Of a stretch of 43,827 nucleotides of DNA, positions 32,636 through 41,484 are shown in pieces. Made by a program: the position numbers and the translations under genes. The stretch is from Oscillospiraceae bacterium. GTDB lineage: Bacteria; Bacillota; Clostridia; Oscillospirales; Ruminococcaceae. Positions within the stretch are counted from its first letter, which is position 1; every line of letters begins with the position of its first letter. Where the stretch lies: contig CAAGEB010000138.1 in the NCBI GenBank assembly GCA_900768705.1, forward strand, positions 1 to 43,827. Direction: 5' to 3'. A model generated the notes under the pieces. That model was not told the DNA's origin and ran no database searches. It worked only from the letters and a program-made list of their open reading frames with translations.

Positions 32636-33619
32636 TTATTTCTCCCTGAATTTTCTTATTTCATTAAGGAACAGATTTTGTATCACCTTATTGAAATCTA
32701 TGCTGATATCCAGAATTGCATTTTCGGGAGCAAAGCCACCCGCCATTGAAGCGTGTCCTCCTCCGGAACCAATGCCTGCGAGAGCGTTTGAAACAATAAT
32801 GCCTGCGGGAAGCTCGTCCAGCTCGGAGCGCACGGAAAACTTGAAGCCTCCCTCTCTGCGGGAATAAACCACCGCAAAACTTACTGCGTCAATACTCAGA
32901 ATAAAGTCCGAAACGGTTGCCATAAACGCTTCGGTGCAGGAAAAATCCAGATTTGCAAAGGCAATATCATCCAGCACATCAATGTTGCTCATACTGTCAA
33001 CAAATGCCGCCAGCTCTTCATACTCAATCTGCCCCGATTGCAGACGCCGAACAATGGCGTTGTTGCTCTTGGGGAAAAGGTAGGAATATATGTCAACATC
33101 GAGCTGGGTTACTCCTCTGGTAAAATCCCTTGTATCGCATTTAAGTCCGTAAAGCAACGCAGTTGCCACTTCTTCCGGCATATCAAGATTATACTGACGG
33201 AAATAATCGGCAATTATCGAAGCGCAGCTTCCCACCAGCCGTATATCCTTGAATTTGTAGCTTTCGGAGTTGGTAAAGACAGGGTGATGATCAAAAACAG
33301 CAACCTCATCTCCGATAAGGTCGAGAATATTGGCATTGCCTTTCTGACAATCCACGGTTATGATGTAGTCTTCCTCCATCATATAGTCTATATCATTGTC
33401 GCATACCATTTTAATTCCGAATTCGGATACCATATTCAGAGTTGCGGCACGCTCAATCTTTCCGTGGTGGCAGATTGTGGCGTTGATCTGAAACTGTTCC
33501 AGAAGAACCTGCAGACCGAAAGCCGATGCAATGGCGTCGGGATCCGGAAAATTATGTGTTTGTATGAAAACCCGATGACCTTTTAACAGATTTGTAAGTT
33601 CATGTAATTTGTCTGACAT
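32636..33619 (-). CDS. nrnA: DHH-family phosphoesterase (NrnA-like)
   Basis: NrnA-type enzymes degrade nanoRNA and/or 3'-phosphoadenosine 5'-phosphate. The 327-residue protein has the DHH-domain metal motifs DPDAIAS (near 25-31), DCQKGN and DHHP, and a C-terminal DHHA1 domain with GSGGGHASMAGGF. A longer in-frame ATG at 33745 lies upstream of the promoter. AGAGGG before the ATG at 33619 and the family N-terminus (VFIQTHNFPDPDAIASA) favour 33619. It heads the long minus-strand ruv operon. Confidence 0.88.
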   Translation of the reverse strand: MSDKLHELTNLLKGHRVFIQTHNFPDPDAIASAFGLQVLLEQFQINATICHHGKIERAATLNMVSEFGIKMVCDNDIDYMMEEDYIITVDCQKGNANILDLIGDEVAVFDHHPVFTNSESYKFKDIRLVGSCASIIADYFRQYNLDMPEEVATALLYGLKCDTRDFTRGVTQLDVDIYSYLFPKSNNAIVRRLQSGQIEYEELAAFVDSMSNIDVLDDIAFANLDFSCTEAFMATVSDFILSIDAVSFAVVYSRREGGFKFSVRSELDELPAGIIVSNALAGIGSGGGHASMAGGFAPENAILDISIDFNKVIQNLFLNEIRKFREK

Positions 33620-33658
33620 TTCTGACCCTCTCTTATTCCGAAATACATACGCCTTATT

Positions 33659-33687
33659 ATTATACCACATATTGCACCGGAATTCAA
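33659..33687 (-). promoter_or_regulatory. Promoter of the nrnA-ruv operon
   Basis: On the minus strand, TTGAAT (33687-33682) and TATAAT (33664-33659) have 17-base spacing, 40 bases upstream of nrnA. A plus-strand TATAAT at 33733-33738 may serve the divergent pdaA-like gene, although I see no good -35 for it. Confidence 0.75.
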
Positions 33688-33767
33688 GTACAAAATTGAA
33701 AATAATGATATGATGTTTTTGAATAATCCATATATAATAATACATAATTGATAAAGGGGTGATTATT

Positions 33768-34529
33768 TTGAAAAAAGCAATATCGGTTTTTTTGCAGACG
33801 GCTTTGTATGCGTCGGCGGTTCCCGGAGATTACAGCAGTCTGCTTCAATATGACAATACAAAAATAGCTTATGGAATGGGCGTTGATGTGGACAGCGGAA
33901 ATCGTCCGATAGGAGCGGTGGAGGCTCAGAGCAAATATGGCGAAAGCGGAGGATTGTTTATCGGGGAGGCTTCAAAAAAACGGCTCTGGCTTACTTTTGA
34001 CGAGGGCTATGAAAACGGCTATACCTCCCGTATTCTGGATACACTGAAAGCAAAAAATGTCAGGGCGGTATTTTTTGTAACCTATGACTATGCGAAAAAA
34101 AATCCCGGTCTGATAAAGCGGATGATTGAGGAAGGACATACGGTAGGAAATCATACCTGGAGCCATCCGTCCCTGCCGGATTGTTCACCGGAGGATATGT
34201 ACGGAGAGATTTTTATGCTGCACAGATATATAAAGGAGCAGTTCAATTACGATATGTATGTAATGCGGCCGCCCAAGGGGGAGTTTTCCGAAAGAGTGCT
34301 TGAATGTGCAAAGGATATGGGATATACAACGGTGCTGTGGAGCTTTGCCTACAAGGACTGGGAAACGGACAATCAGCCGGAAAAGCAGTATGCCTATGAT
34401 AAAATAACGAGTAAAACGCATAACGGCGCAATATATCTGCTTCACGCAGTGTCGGAAACCAATACCGAAATACTGGGAGATGTGATAGATTACTGGAAGG
34501 AAAACGGATATATTATTACGCCTATGTAA
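33768..34529 (+). CDS. Polysaccharide deacetylase, PdaA-like
   Basis: This 253-residue protein of carbohydrate esterase family 4 resembles PdaA, the N-acetylmuramic acid deacetylase needed for muramic delta-lactam in spore cortex. The N-terminus is a short signal-like hydrophobic stretch. The catalytic block reads LTFDEGYENGYT (PdaA LTFDNGYENGYT), HTVGNHTWSHPSL supplies the metal histidines, and MRPPKGEFS is the next motif. AAAGGGG lies eight bases before a TTG at 33768; a GTG at 33759 overlaps that site and is less likely. No other sporulation gene is near. A hairpin (34537-34566) follows. Confidence 0.85.
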   Translation: MKKAISVFLQTALYASAVPGDYSSLLQYDNTKIAYGMGVDVDSGNRPIGAVEAQSKYGESGGLFIGEASKKRLWLTFDEGYENGYTSRILDTLKAKNVRAVFFVTYDYAKKNPGLIKRMIEEGHTVGNHTWSHPSLPDCSPEDMYGEIFMLHRYIKEQFNYDMYVMRPPKGEFSERVLECAKDMGYTTVLWSFAYKDWETDNQPEKQYAYDKITSKTHNGAIYLLHAVSETNTEILGDVIDYWKENGYIITPM

Positions 34530-34536
34530 GGATAAA

Positions 34537-34566
34537 AGAAGCCCGGGATTTTTATTCCGGGCTTCT
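34537..34566 (+). terminator. Hairpin terminator after the deacetylase gene
   Basis: AGAAGCCCGGGA pairs with TCCGGGCTTCT around a TTTTTA loop. There is no T-run after it, so termination is probable rather than certain. Confidence 0.6.
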
Positions 34567-34658
34567 CGCCGGTCTGTGAAAGGACTTTTTAAACAAGCTG
34601 AGTTTGTAATAAATCTCCCCATTTTTATTGCAAAAGGTTTTTTACCGCATATTGTTAT

Positions 34659-34767
34659 GTAAAATCCCCCGCCCCGAATGTAAAAATCCTGTAAAATCGT
34701 GATTTTTACTATTTTACATAATATTAACACAATCCCGCTTTCGGATTTTACATTGCTGTGATAGAAT
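34659..34767 (+). promoter_or_regulatory. Pho-box-like repeats and promoter of the pst operon
   Basis: GTAAAAT-type units begin at 34659, 34680 and 34691 (the last two 11 bases apart). TTTACA (34713) and TTAACA (34724) are also 11 bases apart, and TTTACA recurs at 34747. The 11-base period and TTAACA-like sequence match binding sites of PhoB/PhoP regulators. A -10 TAGAAT lies at 34762-34767 without a good -35, as expected of an activated promoter. The cognate two-component genes end this same operon. Confidence 0.65.
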
Positions 34768-34806
34768 ATGCTTGTAACCAAAACAAGACAAATAAGGAGA
34801 TTTAGT

Positions 34807-35748
34807 ATGAAAAAGACAAAGATTATGGGCTGCGTTATGGCAGCGGCAATGATTATGGGACTTACGGGATGCAACGGCGGCTCCAACAGCGGTTCGTCCT
34901 ACGGACAGAATAGTTCCTCCGGCAATTCCTCAAACGGTTCGTCGGACGCCGGACAGAGCAGCGCAGTTACCGGAAAGATTACGGTTATTTCCCGTGAGGA
35001 CGGTTCCGGAACCAGAGGCGCATTTGTTGAGCTTATGGGTATTGAGCAGAAGAACGAAGCAGGGGAAAAGGAAGATATGACCCGTGCAGACGCCGAAATC
35101 AATAATACCACCAACGGAGTTATGATGAGCGTTGCGGGAAATGCAAATGCACTGGGCTACATTTCCCTCGGTTCGCTTAACGACACTGTAAAGGCTGTAA
35201 AGGTTGACGGCGTGGAGGTTTCCGCTGAAAATATAAAGTCCGGAAGCTACAAGGTTGCAAGACCCTTTGAAATCTGCTATAAAGAGGATAATCTCGACGA
35301 TCTTTCCAAGGACTTTATCAAATTCATTACCAGCAAAGAAGGTCAGGCAATTGTAGAGGAGAACGGCTATCTCCCTATTGATACAACCGAAAGCTACACC
35401 GCTGCCGCTCAGTCCGGCACGGTTTCCTGCAACGGCTCCACTTCCGTAGGTCCTCTTATGGAGAAGCTTGCTGCCAAGTATGAGGAGCTTACAGGCGCAA
35501 AGGTTGAGGTTCAGCAGACCGGTTCAGGTGCGGGAATTACCGCAGCAACAGAGGGTGCCTGCAATATCGGAATGTCTTCCAGAGAGCTGAAGCAGGAGGA
35601 GCTGGACGCAGGTCTTACCGAGCTGAAAATCGCCGATGACGGAATTGCGGTTATCGTAAACAATTCCAATCCTATCGAAAGCATTTCCTCCGAGCAGATT
35701 ATGAAAATCTACACCGGTGAAATCAATAACTGGGAAGAAATCAAGTAA
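34807..35748 (+). CDS. pstS: Phosphate ABC transporter substrate-binding lipoprotein, permuted domain order
   Basis: PstS binds phosphate outside the cell. The signal peptide ends in the lipobox GLTGC, followed by a Ser/Gly/Asn-rich linker. The order of the mature protein is swapped relative to E. coli-type PstS. The block usually in the C-terminal half (VISREDGSGTRGAF, then GNANALGYISLGS and GQAIVEENGYLPI) comes first. The usual N-terminal half (GSTSVGPLMEKLA, QQTGSGAGI, IGMSSREL, MKIYTGEINNWEEI) follows. I recall the same order in streptococcal PstS. AAGGAGA lies six bases before the ATG at 34807; an earlier in-frame ATG at 34768 overlaps the promoter. Confidence 0.93.
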   Translation: MKKTKIMGCVMAAAMIMGLTGCNGGSNSGSSYGQNSSSGNSSNGSSDAGQSSAVTGKITVISREDGSGTRGAFVELMGIEQKNEAGEKEDMTRADAEINNTTNGVMMSVAGNANALGYISLGSLNDTVKAVKVDGVEVSAENIKSGSYKVARPFEICYKEDNLDDLSKDFIKFITSKEGQAIVEENGYLPIDTTESYTAAAQSGTVSCNGSTSVGPLMEKLAAKYEELTGAKVEVQQTGSGAGITAATEGACNIGMSSRELKQEELDAGLTELKIADDGIAVIVNNSNPIESISSEQIMKIYTGEINNWEEIK

Positions 35749-35772
35749 GTACTTACGGAATACAGCATGGAC

Positions 35773-35800
35773 AAAGGTGTGCGCAGAAGCGTACACCTTT
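35773..35800 (+). terminator. Hairpin between pstS and pstC
   Basis: AAAGGTGTGCG (35773-35783) pairs with CGTACACCTTT (35790-35800), one G-U pair, around CAGAAG. It is probably a partial terminator or 3'-end stabiliser that keeps pstS mRNA more abundant than the membrane components. Confidence 0.6.
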
Positions 35801-35825
35801 ATCCGAAATATGCGAGGAGAATTAT

Positions 35826-36677
35826 ATGCAGCGTGTTATGGAAAAAATTATGCACATACTGTTCCTGCTGTGTGCCTGCGTGTCTATACTGGCAGTTGTG
35901 CTGATCTGCGTTTATCTGTTTGCAACGGGTATTCCCGCAATGTCGGAAATCGGATTTACCGAATTTCTCTTTGGAATGAAGTGGAAGCCCTCCAGTGGCT
36001 ATTACGGCATTTTCCCGATGATTGTCGGCTCTATACTTGTAACGGGTATTGCGGTGCTTATCGGTGTTCCCATCGGAGTGCTGTGTGCGGTGTTTATGTC
36101 CCATTACTGCCCGAAGAAGCTGTACACCTTTGTAAAGCCTGCGGTTAATCTGCTGGCGGGAATTCCTTCCATTGTATATGGCTTTTTCGGATTGGTGGTG
36201 CTTGTTCCTTGGGTACGGGATACCTTCGGAGGAGCGGGAAAAAGCCTGCTTACTGCCGGACTGCTGCTTGGTATTATGATACTTCCCACCATTATAAAAA
36301 CAACCGAAAGCGCACTCAATGCGGTGCCGAAGGTTTATTACGAGGGTGCGCTGGCGTTAGGTGCAACCCACGAACGAAGTGTATTTTTTGCGTCTCTTCC
36401 TGCGGCTAAATCTGGTATATTGGCTGCAATTATTCTCGGTATCGGCAGGGCAATCGGCGAAACAATGGCGGTAATTATGGTTGCGGGAAATCAGTCGATA
36501 CTTCCCGAAAGCATTACCTCGGGAATTCGCACGCTGACATCAAACATTGTTATTGAGATGGCCTATGCGGGAGGTTTGCACAGAGGAGCGTTGGTGGCAA
36601 CGGCGGTGGTGCTGTTCGTGTTTATACTGATAATCAATCTTTGCTTCTCTGTGCTGAAGAACAAAAAGAACAGTTGA
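35826..36677 (+). CDS. pstC: Phosphate ABC transporter permease PstC
   Basis: The 283-residue permease has about six membrane segments and the ABC contact loop EGALALGATHERSVFFASLPAAKSGI. FGMKWKPSSGYYGIFPMIVGS near residues 45-65 and AGIPSIVYGFFGL near 112 are typical of PstC. GAGGAGA precedes the ATG. It forms the channel with PstA, which starts nine bases after its stop. Confidence 0.95.
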   Translation: MQRVMEKIMHILFLLCACVSILAVVLICVYLFATGIPAMSEIGFTEFLFGMKWKPSSGYYGIFPMIVGSILVTGIAVLIGVPIGVLCAVFMSHYCPKKLYTFVKPAVNLLAGIPSIVYGFFGLVVLVPWVRDTFGGAGKSLLTAGLLLGIMILPTIIKTTESALNAVPKVYYEGALALGATHERSVFFASLPAAKSGILAAIILGIGRAIGETMAVIMVAGNQSILPESITSGIRTLTSNIVIEMAYAGGLHRGALVATAVVLFVFILIINLCFSVLKNKKNS

Positions 36678-36686
36678 GGTGATTGT

Positions 36687-37607
36687 ATGACAGACGCCAT
36701 TGAAACTCAGATTTCCGAGACAAAGGCTCCGGAAAACTATATTAATAAAATTACATTTGTAAGCAGACTGCGGCAGTACAAAAAAAGCCCTCTTTCCCTG
36801 ATACTTATGATATTGGTTATGATTTCCGCTATTTTTGCGGTGGGAATGCTGATATTCATTATTGCGTATATTCTGATAAACGGAATACCCCATCTTACCG
36901 CAGAGCAGTTTGAATGGAAATATACGCCTGAAAATCAGAGTATGGTTCCGGCAATTATCAACACGGTGCTGATGACGCTGCTGACATTGCTGCTTGCCGT
37001 TCCTGTGGGAATATTCTCCGCTGTTTATCTGGTGGAATATGCAAAGCGGGGAAACAAGCTGGTAAAAATTATCCGTGTAACAACGGAAACTCTTTCCGGA
37101 ATACCGTCGATTGTATTCGGTCTGTTCGGATTCCTGATGTTCAATATTCATTTCAAGTGGGGAAATGCAATGCTCGGAGGAGTTATCACCCTTGCTATAA
37201 TGATACTTCCGCTGATAATACGGACAACGGAGGAAGCATTGCTGGCAGTGCCTGACAGTATCCGTGAAGGAAGCTTCGGACTTGGAGCGGGGAAAATGAG
37301 GACGGTATTCCGCATAGTACTTCCCACGGCAATTCCCGGAATAATGTCGGGAATTATCCTCGGAATAGGCAGAATTGTGGGAGAAAGTGCGGCACTGATA
37401 TTCACTTCCGGAACCTATCGTGCCGTTCCGCAGAGTTTGTTTGACTCAACCGCAACACTTACCGTTCACATGTATGTTCAGTCCAACGAGGGTCTGCATA
37501 CCGATCAGGCGTTTGCTTCGGCGGTGGTATTGCTTGCGCTTACCTTTATCATAAATCTGGTATCCGATCTTATTGAGCGGAAGATAGTCAGAAGCAAAGG
37601 ACAATGA
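36687..37607 (+). CDS. pstA: Phosphate ABC transporter permease PstA
   Basis: The 306-residue permease has a cytoplasmic N-terminus, about six membrane segments, and the motifs LSGIPSIVFGLFGF and EGSFGLGAGKMRTVFRIVLPTAIPGIM, the EAA-type loop that docks to PstB. VGESAALIFTSG is typical of PstA. It lies between pstC and pstB with gaps of nine and seven bases. Confidence 0.95.
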   Translation: MTDAIETQISETKAPENYINKITFVSRLRQYKKSPLSLILMILVMISAIFAVGMLIFIIAYILINGIPHLTAEQFEWKYTPENQSMVPAIINTVLMTLLTLLLAVPVGIFSAVYLVEYAKRGNKLVKIIRVTTETLSGIPSIVFGLFGFLMFNIHFKWGNAMLGGVITLAIMILPLIIRTTEEALLAVPDSIREGSFGLGAGKMRTVFRIVLPTAIPGIMSGIILGIGRIVGESAALIFTSGTYRAVPQSLFDSTATLTVHMYVQSNEGLHTDQAFASAVVLLALTFIINLVSDLIERKIVRSKGQ

Positions 37608-37614
37608 GGTATTT

Positions 37615-38361
37615 ATGAAATTTGATATTAAAAATGCTGAGCTTTATTACGGCGACTTCAAGGCACTCAAGGGAATTAACCTGGAAATTCCCGAAAATAA
37701 GATAACGGCTTTTATCGGTCCCTCGGGCTGCGGAAAAAGTACTCTGCTGAAATCCCTGAATCGTATGAACGATCTGGTGGAGGGCTGCAGAATCACAGGT
37801 AAGTTTTTGCTTGACGGCGAAGATATTTACGGAAAAATGGATGTGAATCAGCTTCGCAAGCGGGTGGGAATGGTTTTCCAGAAACCCAATCCCTTTCCTA
37901 TGAGCGTTTATGACAATATTGCCTACGGTCCGCGAACCCACGGTATTCATTCCAAGGTTAAGCTGGATGATATTGTGGAAAAATCCCTGCGGGACGCAGC
38001 AATATGGGACGAGCTTAAGGACAGACTGAAAAAATCCGCACTGGGTCTTTCCGGCGGACAGCAGCAGAGACTCTGTATTGCAAGAGCTTTGGCGGTTCAG
38101 CCTGAGGTGCTGCTTATGGACGAACCTACCTCCGCACTGGACCCAATTTCAACTTCTAAGATAGAAGACCTTGCAATTGAACTGAAAAAGGAGTATACTA
38201 TAGTTATGGTGACCCATAATATGCAGCAGGCGGCGCGTATTTCGGACAAAACCGCATTTTTCCTGCTTGGCGAGGTCGTAGAATATTCCGATACTGACGA
38301 GCTGTTCTCCAATCCGAGAGACAAGCGCACGGAAAATTATATTACCGGCAGATTCGGCTGA
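37615..38361 (+). CDS. pstB: Phosphate ABC transporter ATP-binding protein PstB
   Basis: The 248-residue ABC ATPase has Walker A GPSGCGKST (34-42) followed by the PstB-typical LLKSLNRMNDL, the Q-loop VFQKPNPFPMSVYDNIAYG, the signature LSGGQQQRL and Walker B LLMDEPTSALDP, then VTHNMQQAARISD. It powers phosphate uptake through PstCA. Confidence 0.97.
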   Translation: MKFDIKNAELYYGDFKALKGINLEIPENKITAFIGPSGCGKSTLLKSLNRMNDLVEGCRITGKFLLDGEDIYGKMDVNQLRKRVGMVFQKPNPFPMSVYDNIAYGPRTHGIHSKVKLDDIVEKSLRDAAIWDELKDRLKKSALGLSGGQQQRLCIARALAVQPEVLLMDEPTSALDPISTSKIEDLAIELKKEYTIVMVTHNMQQAARISDKTAFFLLGEVVEYSDTDELFSNPRDKRTENYITGRFG

Positions 38362-38382
38362 GTATTTTATCGGAGGTATTTT

Positions 38383-39033
38383 ATGAGAAACAGATTTGAC
38401 GACCAGCTGGAGCAGCTGAATGTGGAACTTATAAGAATGGGCGCACTTTGCGAGGAAAGCATTGACGGTGCGATTACCGCTCTTTTTGACGACAATTCCA
38501 AGAATATGATTGACAAGGTGAATGAAAACGAAAACGATATCGATCACCTTGAACACGACATAGAGGGCTTGTGTATGAAGCTTCTGCTTCATCAGCAGCC
38601 TGTTGCCAAGGATCTGCGAACGGTTTCATCCGCACTGAAAATGATTTCGGATATGGAGCGTATTGGAGATATGTCTCAGGATATTGCGGAAATTGCGGGA
38701 TTTGTCCATTCCACAAATCTGGTGGGAAAGGTTCACATTTCCGATATGGCAAACGAAGCAATACACATGGTGACAATGAGTGTGGATTCCTTTGTGAAAA
38801 AGGATCTGCAGCTTGCCAAGGACGCCATAGACGCAGACGATAAGGTGGACGCTCTCTTTCTGAAGGTGAAATCCGAGCTGACGGAGCTGGTGAGAAACGA
38901 CGCTGCGGAGGCAGAATATTTTATGGATTTGCTTATGGCGGCAAAATACCTTGAGCGTATTGCCGATCACGCAACAAATATCGCAGAATGGGTTATCTAC
39001 TCAATTACGGGACAAAAAATTTTAATAAGGTAG
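38383..39033 (+). CDS. phoU: Phosphate signalling regulator PhoU
   Basis: PhoU links the Pst transporter to the PhoR kinase and restrains the response when phosphate is plentiful. The 216-residue all-helical protein has two PhoU repeats, each with a metal-binding E/D cluster: LRTVSSALKMISDMERIGD (near 85-104) and MDLLMAAKYLERIADHATN (near 181-200). It follows pstB by 21 bases, and the response regulator starts seven bases after it. Confidence 0.95.
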   Translation: MRNRFDDQLEQLNVELIRMGALCEESIDGAITALFDDNSKNMIDKVNENENDIDHLEHDIEGLCMKLLLHQQPVAKDLRTVSSALKMISDMERIGDMSQDIAEIAGFVHSTNLVGKVHISDMANEAIHMVTMSVDSFVKKDLQLAKDAIDADDKVDALFLKVKSELTELVRNDAAEAEYFMDLLMAAKYLERIADHATNIAEWVIYSITGQKILIR

Positions 39034-39040
39034 GCGGAAT

Positions 39041-39712
39041 ATGATTTATCTGCTTGAGGACGATGAAAACATCAGAAATTTTGTGCTGTATGCCCTGAAT
39101 AATTCCGGACTGGCAGCAAAAGGGTTTGAAAAACCTTCCGAATTCTGGGAGGGGGTAAAGAATGAAACCCCCACACTGGCATTGCTTGATATAATGCTGC
39201 CCGAAGAGGACGGTCTTTCGGTGCTGGGAAAAATTCGGAAAACCCCGGGTTTGTCGGAGCTTCCGGTGATAATGCTTACAGCAAAAAGTACGGAATATGA
39301 TAAGGTAATCGGTCTGGACAGCGGAGCGGATGATTATATTGCAAAGCCTTTCGGAACTATGGAGCTTATTTCACGGATAAAGGCTTTGCTTCGCCGCACT
39401 TCCGGAGGAAATCAGAAGGATTATACTTTGGGAGACCTTTTTGTCAGCACTGCAAAGCATATTGTAAAGGTAGGCAGCAGAGAGGTTACTCTTACCTTTA
39501 AGGAGTTTGAACTGCTGTGCTGTCTGCTTGAAAACAGGGGAGTGGTTATGACAAGAGAAAAGCTCCTTTCCGATGTGTGGGGTTATGAATTTGACGGTGA
39601 AAGCAGAACGGTGGATGTACATATCCGCACCCTTCGTACAAAATTGGGGGACGCAGGAAGCGTAATTGAAACCGTACGCGGAATAGGCTATAAAATTTCC
39701 GATAACCGATAA
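39041..39712 (+). CDS. phoB: Response regulator, PhoB/PhoP family
   Basis: The 223-residue OmpR/PhoB-type regulator has a receiver domain with acidic pocket EDDE, phosphoacceptor D50 in LALLDIMLPEEDG, LTAKS with the conserved lysine and PFGTMELISRIKALLRR. The C-terminal winged helix includes LTFKEFELLCCLLENRG and VDVHIRTLRTKLG. Position in the pst operon next to a PhoR-like kinase and the Pho-box-like repeats upstream of pstS indicate phosphate control. Confidence 0.92.
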   Translation: MIYLLEDDENIRNFVLYALNNSGLAAKGFEKPSEFWEGVKNETPTLALLDIMLPEEDGLSVLGKIRKTPGLSELPVIMLTAKSTEYDKVIGLDSGADDYIAKPFGTMELISRIKALLRRTSGGNQKDYTLGDLFVSTAKHIVKVGSREVTLTFKEFELLCCLLENRGVVMTREKLLSDVWGYEFDGESRTVDVHIRTLRTKLGDAGSVIETVRGIGYKISDNR

Positions 39713-39734
39713 TTCCCGTCAGAATGAGGTATAT

Positions 39735-41435
39735 ATGACAAAACGAATATTTGCCGGTGCTTTTGCTGCCGCAATTATTACAATCATTGCGGCAATGGCA
39801 CTGGTGCTGAAGGCTGTGTACGACAACGAAAGCCGGGTTTTTCAGGAACAGATTGAGGAGGAAACCCGCCTCCTTTCCGCAGCAATGCAATTTACCCCGC
39901 CGGAAACGGATGTGGAAAGTCTGACTGATTTGTCGGGAACGGAAAGCCGTATAACTTACATTTCTCCGGAAGGGGTTGTTCTATTTGACAACAAGGCAGA
40001 TCCGGCTTCCATGGACAATCACAATTCCAGAGAAGAGATTATCGCCGCTCGGGAATCCGGAAACGGAATTGCTGTACGGGAAAGCAGCACTCTTTCCGAG
40101 AGAACGGTTTACTGTGCTCAGGCTTTGCCCGATGGGAATGTAATCCGTGTGGCGGGAACCTTCGGTACGGTTTTTTCTCAGCTTCTGGGAATGTGGTGGC
40201 AGGTGCTGCTGGTGCTTATTCTGGCGGCGGTGTTAAGCGGATTATTTTCCGCACTTGTTGCGAAAGCTGTGGTTAAGCCAATTAACAATATTGATTTATC
40301 CAATCCGGACATAAACGAGGGCTATGGTGAAATTGCCCCGCTGCTTCATTGCATTTCTGATCGTAACAGCGAGATAGCAAGACAAATGGCGGAGCTTACC
40401 AGAAGCCGTGAGGAATTTAACCTTATTACCGAAAATATGAGCGAGGGTTTTATTATCACGGACAGCAAAACCGAGATTTTGTCCTATAACAAGGCTGCTC
40501 TTGATATCCTCAATGCGGATATGGCTTCCGGAGCTTCGGAAAATTTACAGACGGAAAGCCGCAGCGTTTTTGTACTCAATCGCAGCGAGCCTTTCCGTAA
40601 ATCGGTGGAATCCGCTTTGTCGGGAAAACATTCCGAAACCGTACTCAATGTCAAAGACAAGGTATATCGTATTCTGGCTAATCCCGTTTATTCGGGGGAA
40701 ACCATTTCCGGTGCGGTGCTGATTATTCTTGATGTTACCGAAAAGGAGCAGCGGGAAACCCTTCGCCGTGAATTTACTTCAAATGTTTCCCACGAGCTGA
40801 AAACACCTCTTACCACAATCTACGGTATTTCGGATATGCTGGCGGAGGGAATGGTAAAGCCTGCTGATGTTTCGGGATTTGCAAAAAATATCCGTGACGA
40901 AAGCGGAAGAATGATAAGTCTTATTAATGATATAATCAGGCTTTCACAGCTGGACGAGAATAATTTCCCCGAGGAACGCACAAGGACGGAAATTCTTGCT
41001 CTGGCACAATCGGCGGCAGACCGTCTGGAAACCGAGGCGAAGAAAAAACATGTTACCGTGCAGATATCCGGAGACAGGGGAGAATACTGCGGCATTGAAT
41101 CCGTTCTGGAGGAGGTACTGTACAATCTGCTTGATAACGCTATAAAGTATAACCGTGAGGGCGGAAGAGCGGAAATTGAGGTTAAGGACGGCGATGACGC
41201 CGTTACGGTTACTGTTTCAGATACGGGCATAGGTATTCCCGCAGACAGTATTGACCGTGTTTTCGAGCGTTTCTATCGGGTGGATAAGAGCCACTCAAGG
41301 AAGATAGGAGGCACGGGATTGGGTCTTTCAATCGTAAAGCACGGTGTGGCACTCCATGGCGGAACAGTAAAAGTTAAGAGCAACGAAGGAACCGGCACGG
41401 AAATTACCGTTACTTTGGCAAAGGAAAAAACTTGA
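39735..41435 (+). CDS. phoR: Phosphate sensor histidine kinase PhoR-like
   Basis: This 566-residue kinase has two membrane segments (about 6-26 and 150-175) around an extracytoplasmic domain, a PAS domain (about 230-335), the H-box FTSNVSHELKTPLTTI with H353, the N-box NLLDNAIKYN, G1 DTGIGIP with FERFYRVD, and G2 GGTGLGLSIVKHG. Its kinase/phosphatase activity would act on the adjacent PhoB-type regulator under PhoU/Pst control. It ends the seven-gene pst-pho run and is followed by a strong shared terminator. Confidence 0.92.
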   Translation: MTKRIFAGAFAAAIITIIAAMALVLKAVYDNESRVFQEQIEEETRLLSAAMQFTPPETDVESLTDLSGTESRITYISPEGVVLFDNKADPASMDNHNSREEIIAARESGNGIAVRESSTLSERTVYCAQALPDGNVIRVAGTFGTVFSQLLGMWWQVLLVLILAAVLSGLFSALVAKAVVKPINNIDLSNPDINEGYGEIAPLLHCISDRNSEIARQMAELTRSREEFNLITENMSEGFIITDSKTEILSYNKAALDILNADMASGASENLQTESRSVFVLNRSEPFRKSVESALSGKHSETVLNVKDKVYRILANPVYSGETISGAVLIILDVTEKEQRETLRREFTSNVSHELKTPLTTIYGISDMLAEGMVKPADVSGFAKNIRDESGRMISLINDIIRLSQLDENNFPEERTRTEILALAQSAADRLETEAKKKHVTVQISGDRGEYCGIESVLEEVLYNLLDNAIKYNREGGRAEIEVKDGDDAVTVTVSDTGIGIPADSIDRVFERFYRVDKSHSRKIGGTGLGLSIVKHGVALHGGTVKVKSNEGTGTEITVTLAKEKT

Positions 41436-41437
41436 GG

Positions 41438-41484
41438 CAACACCGCACAAAGAACGCTTTACGGCTTTGTGCGGTGTTGTTTTA
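41438..41484. terminator. Bidirectional terminator between phoR and the dehydrogenase gene
   Basis: CAACACCGCACAAAG (41438-41452) pairs perfectly over 15 bases with CTTTGTGCGGTGTTG (41465-41479), followed by TTTTAT. It lies between two convergent genes and probably ends both transcripts. Confidence 0.85.
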
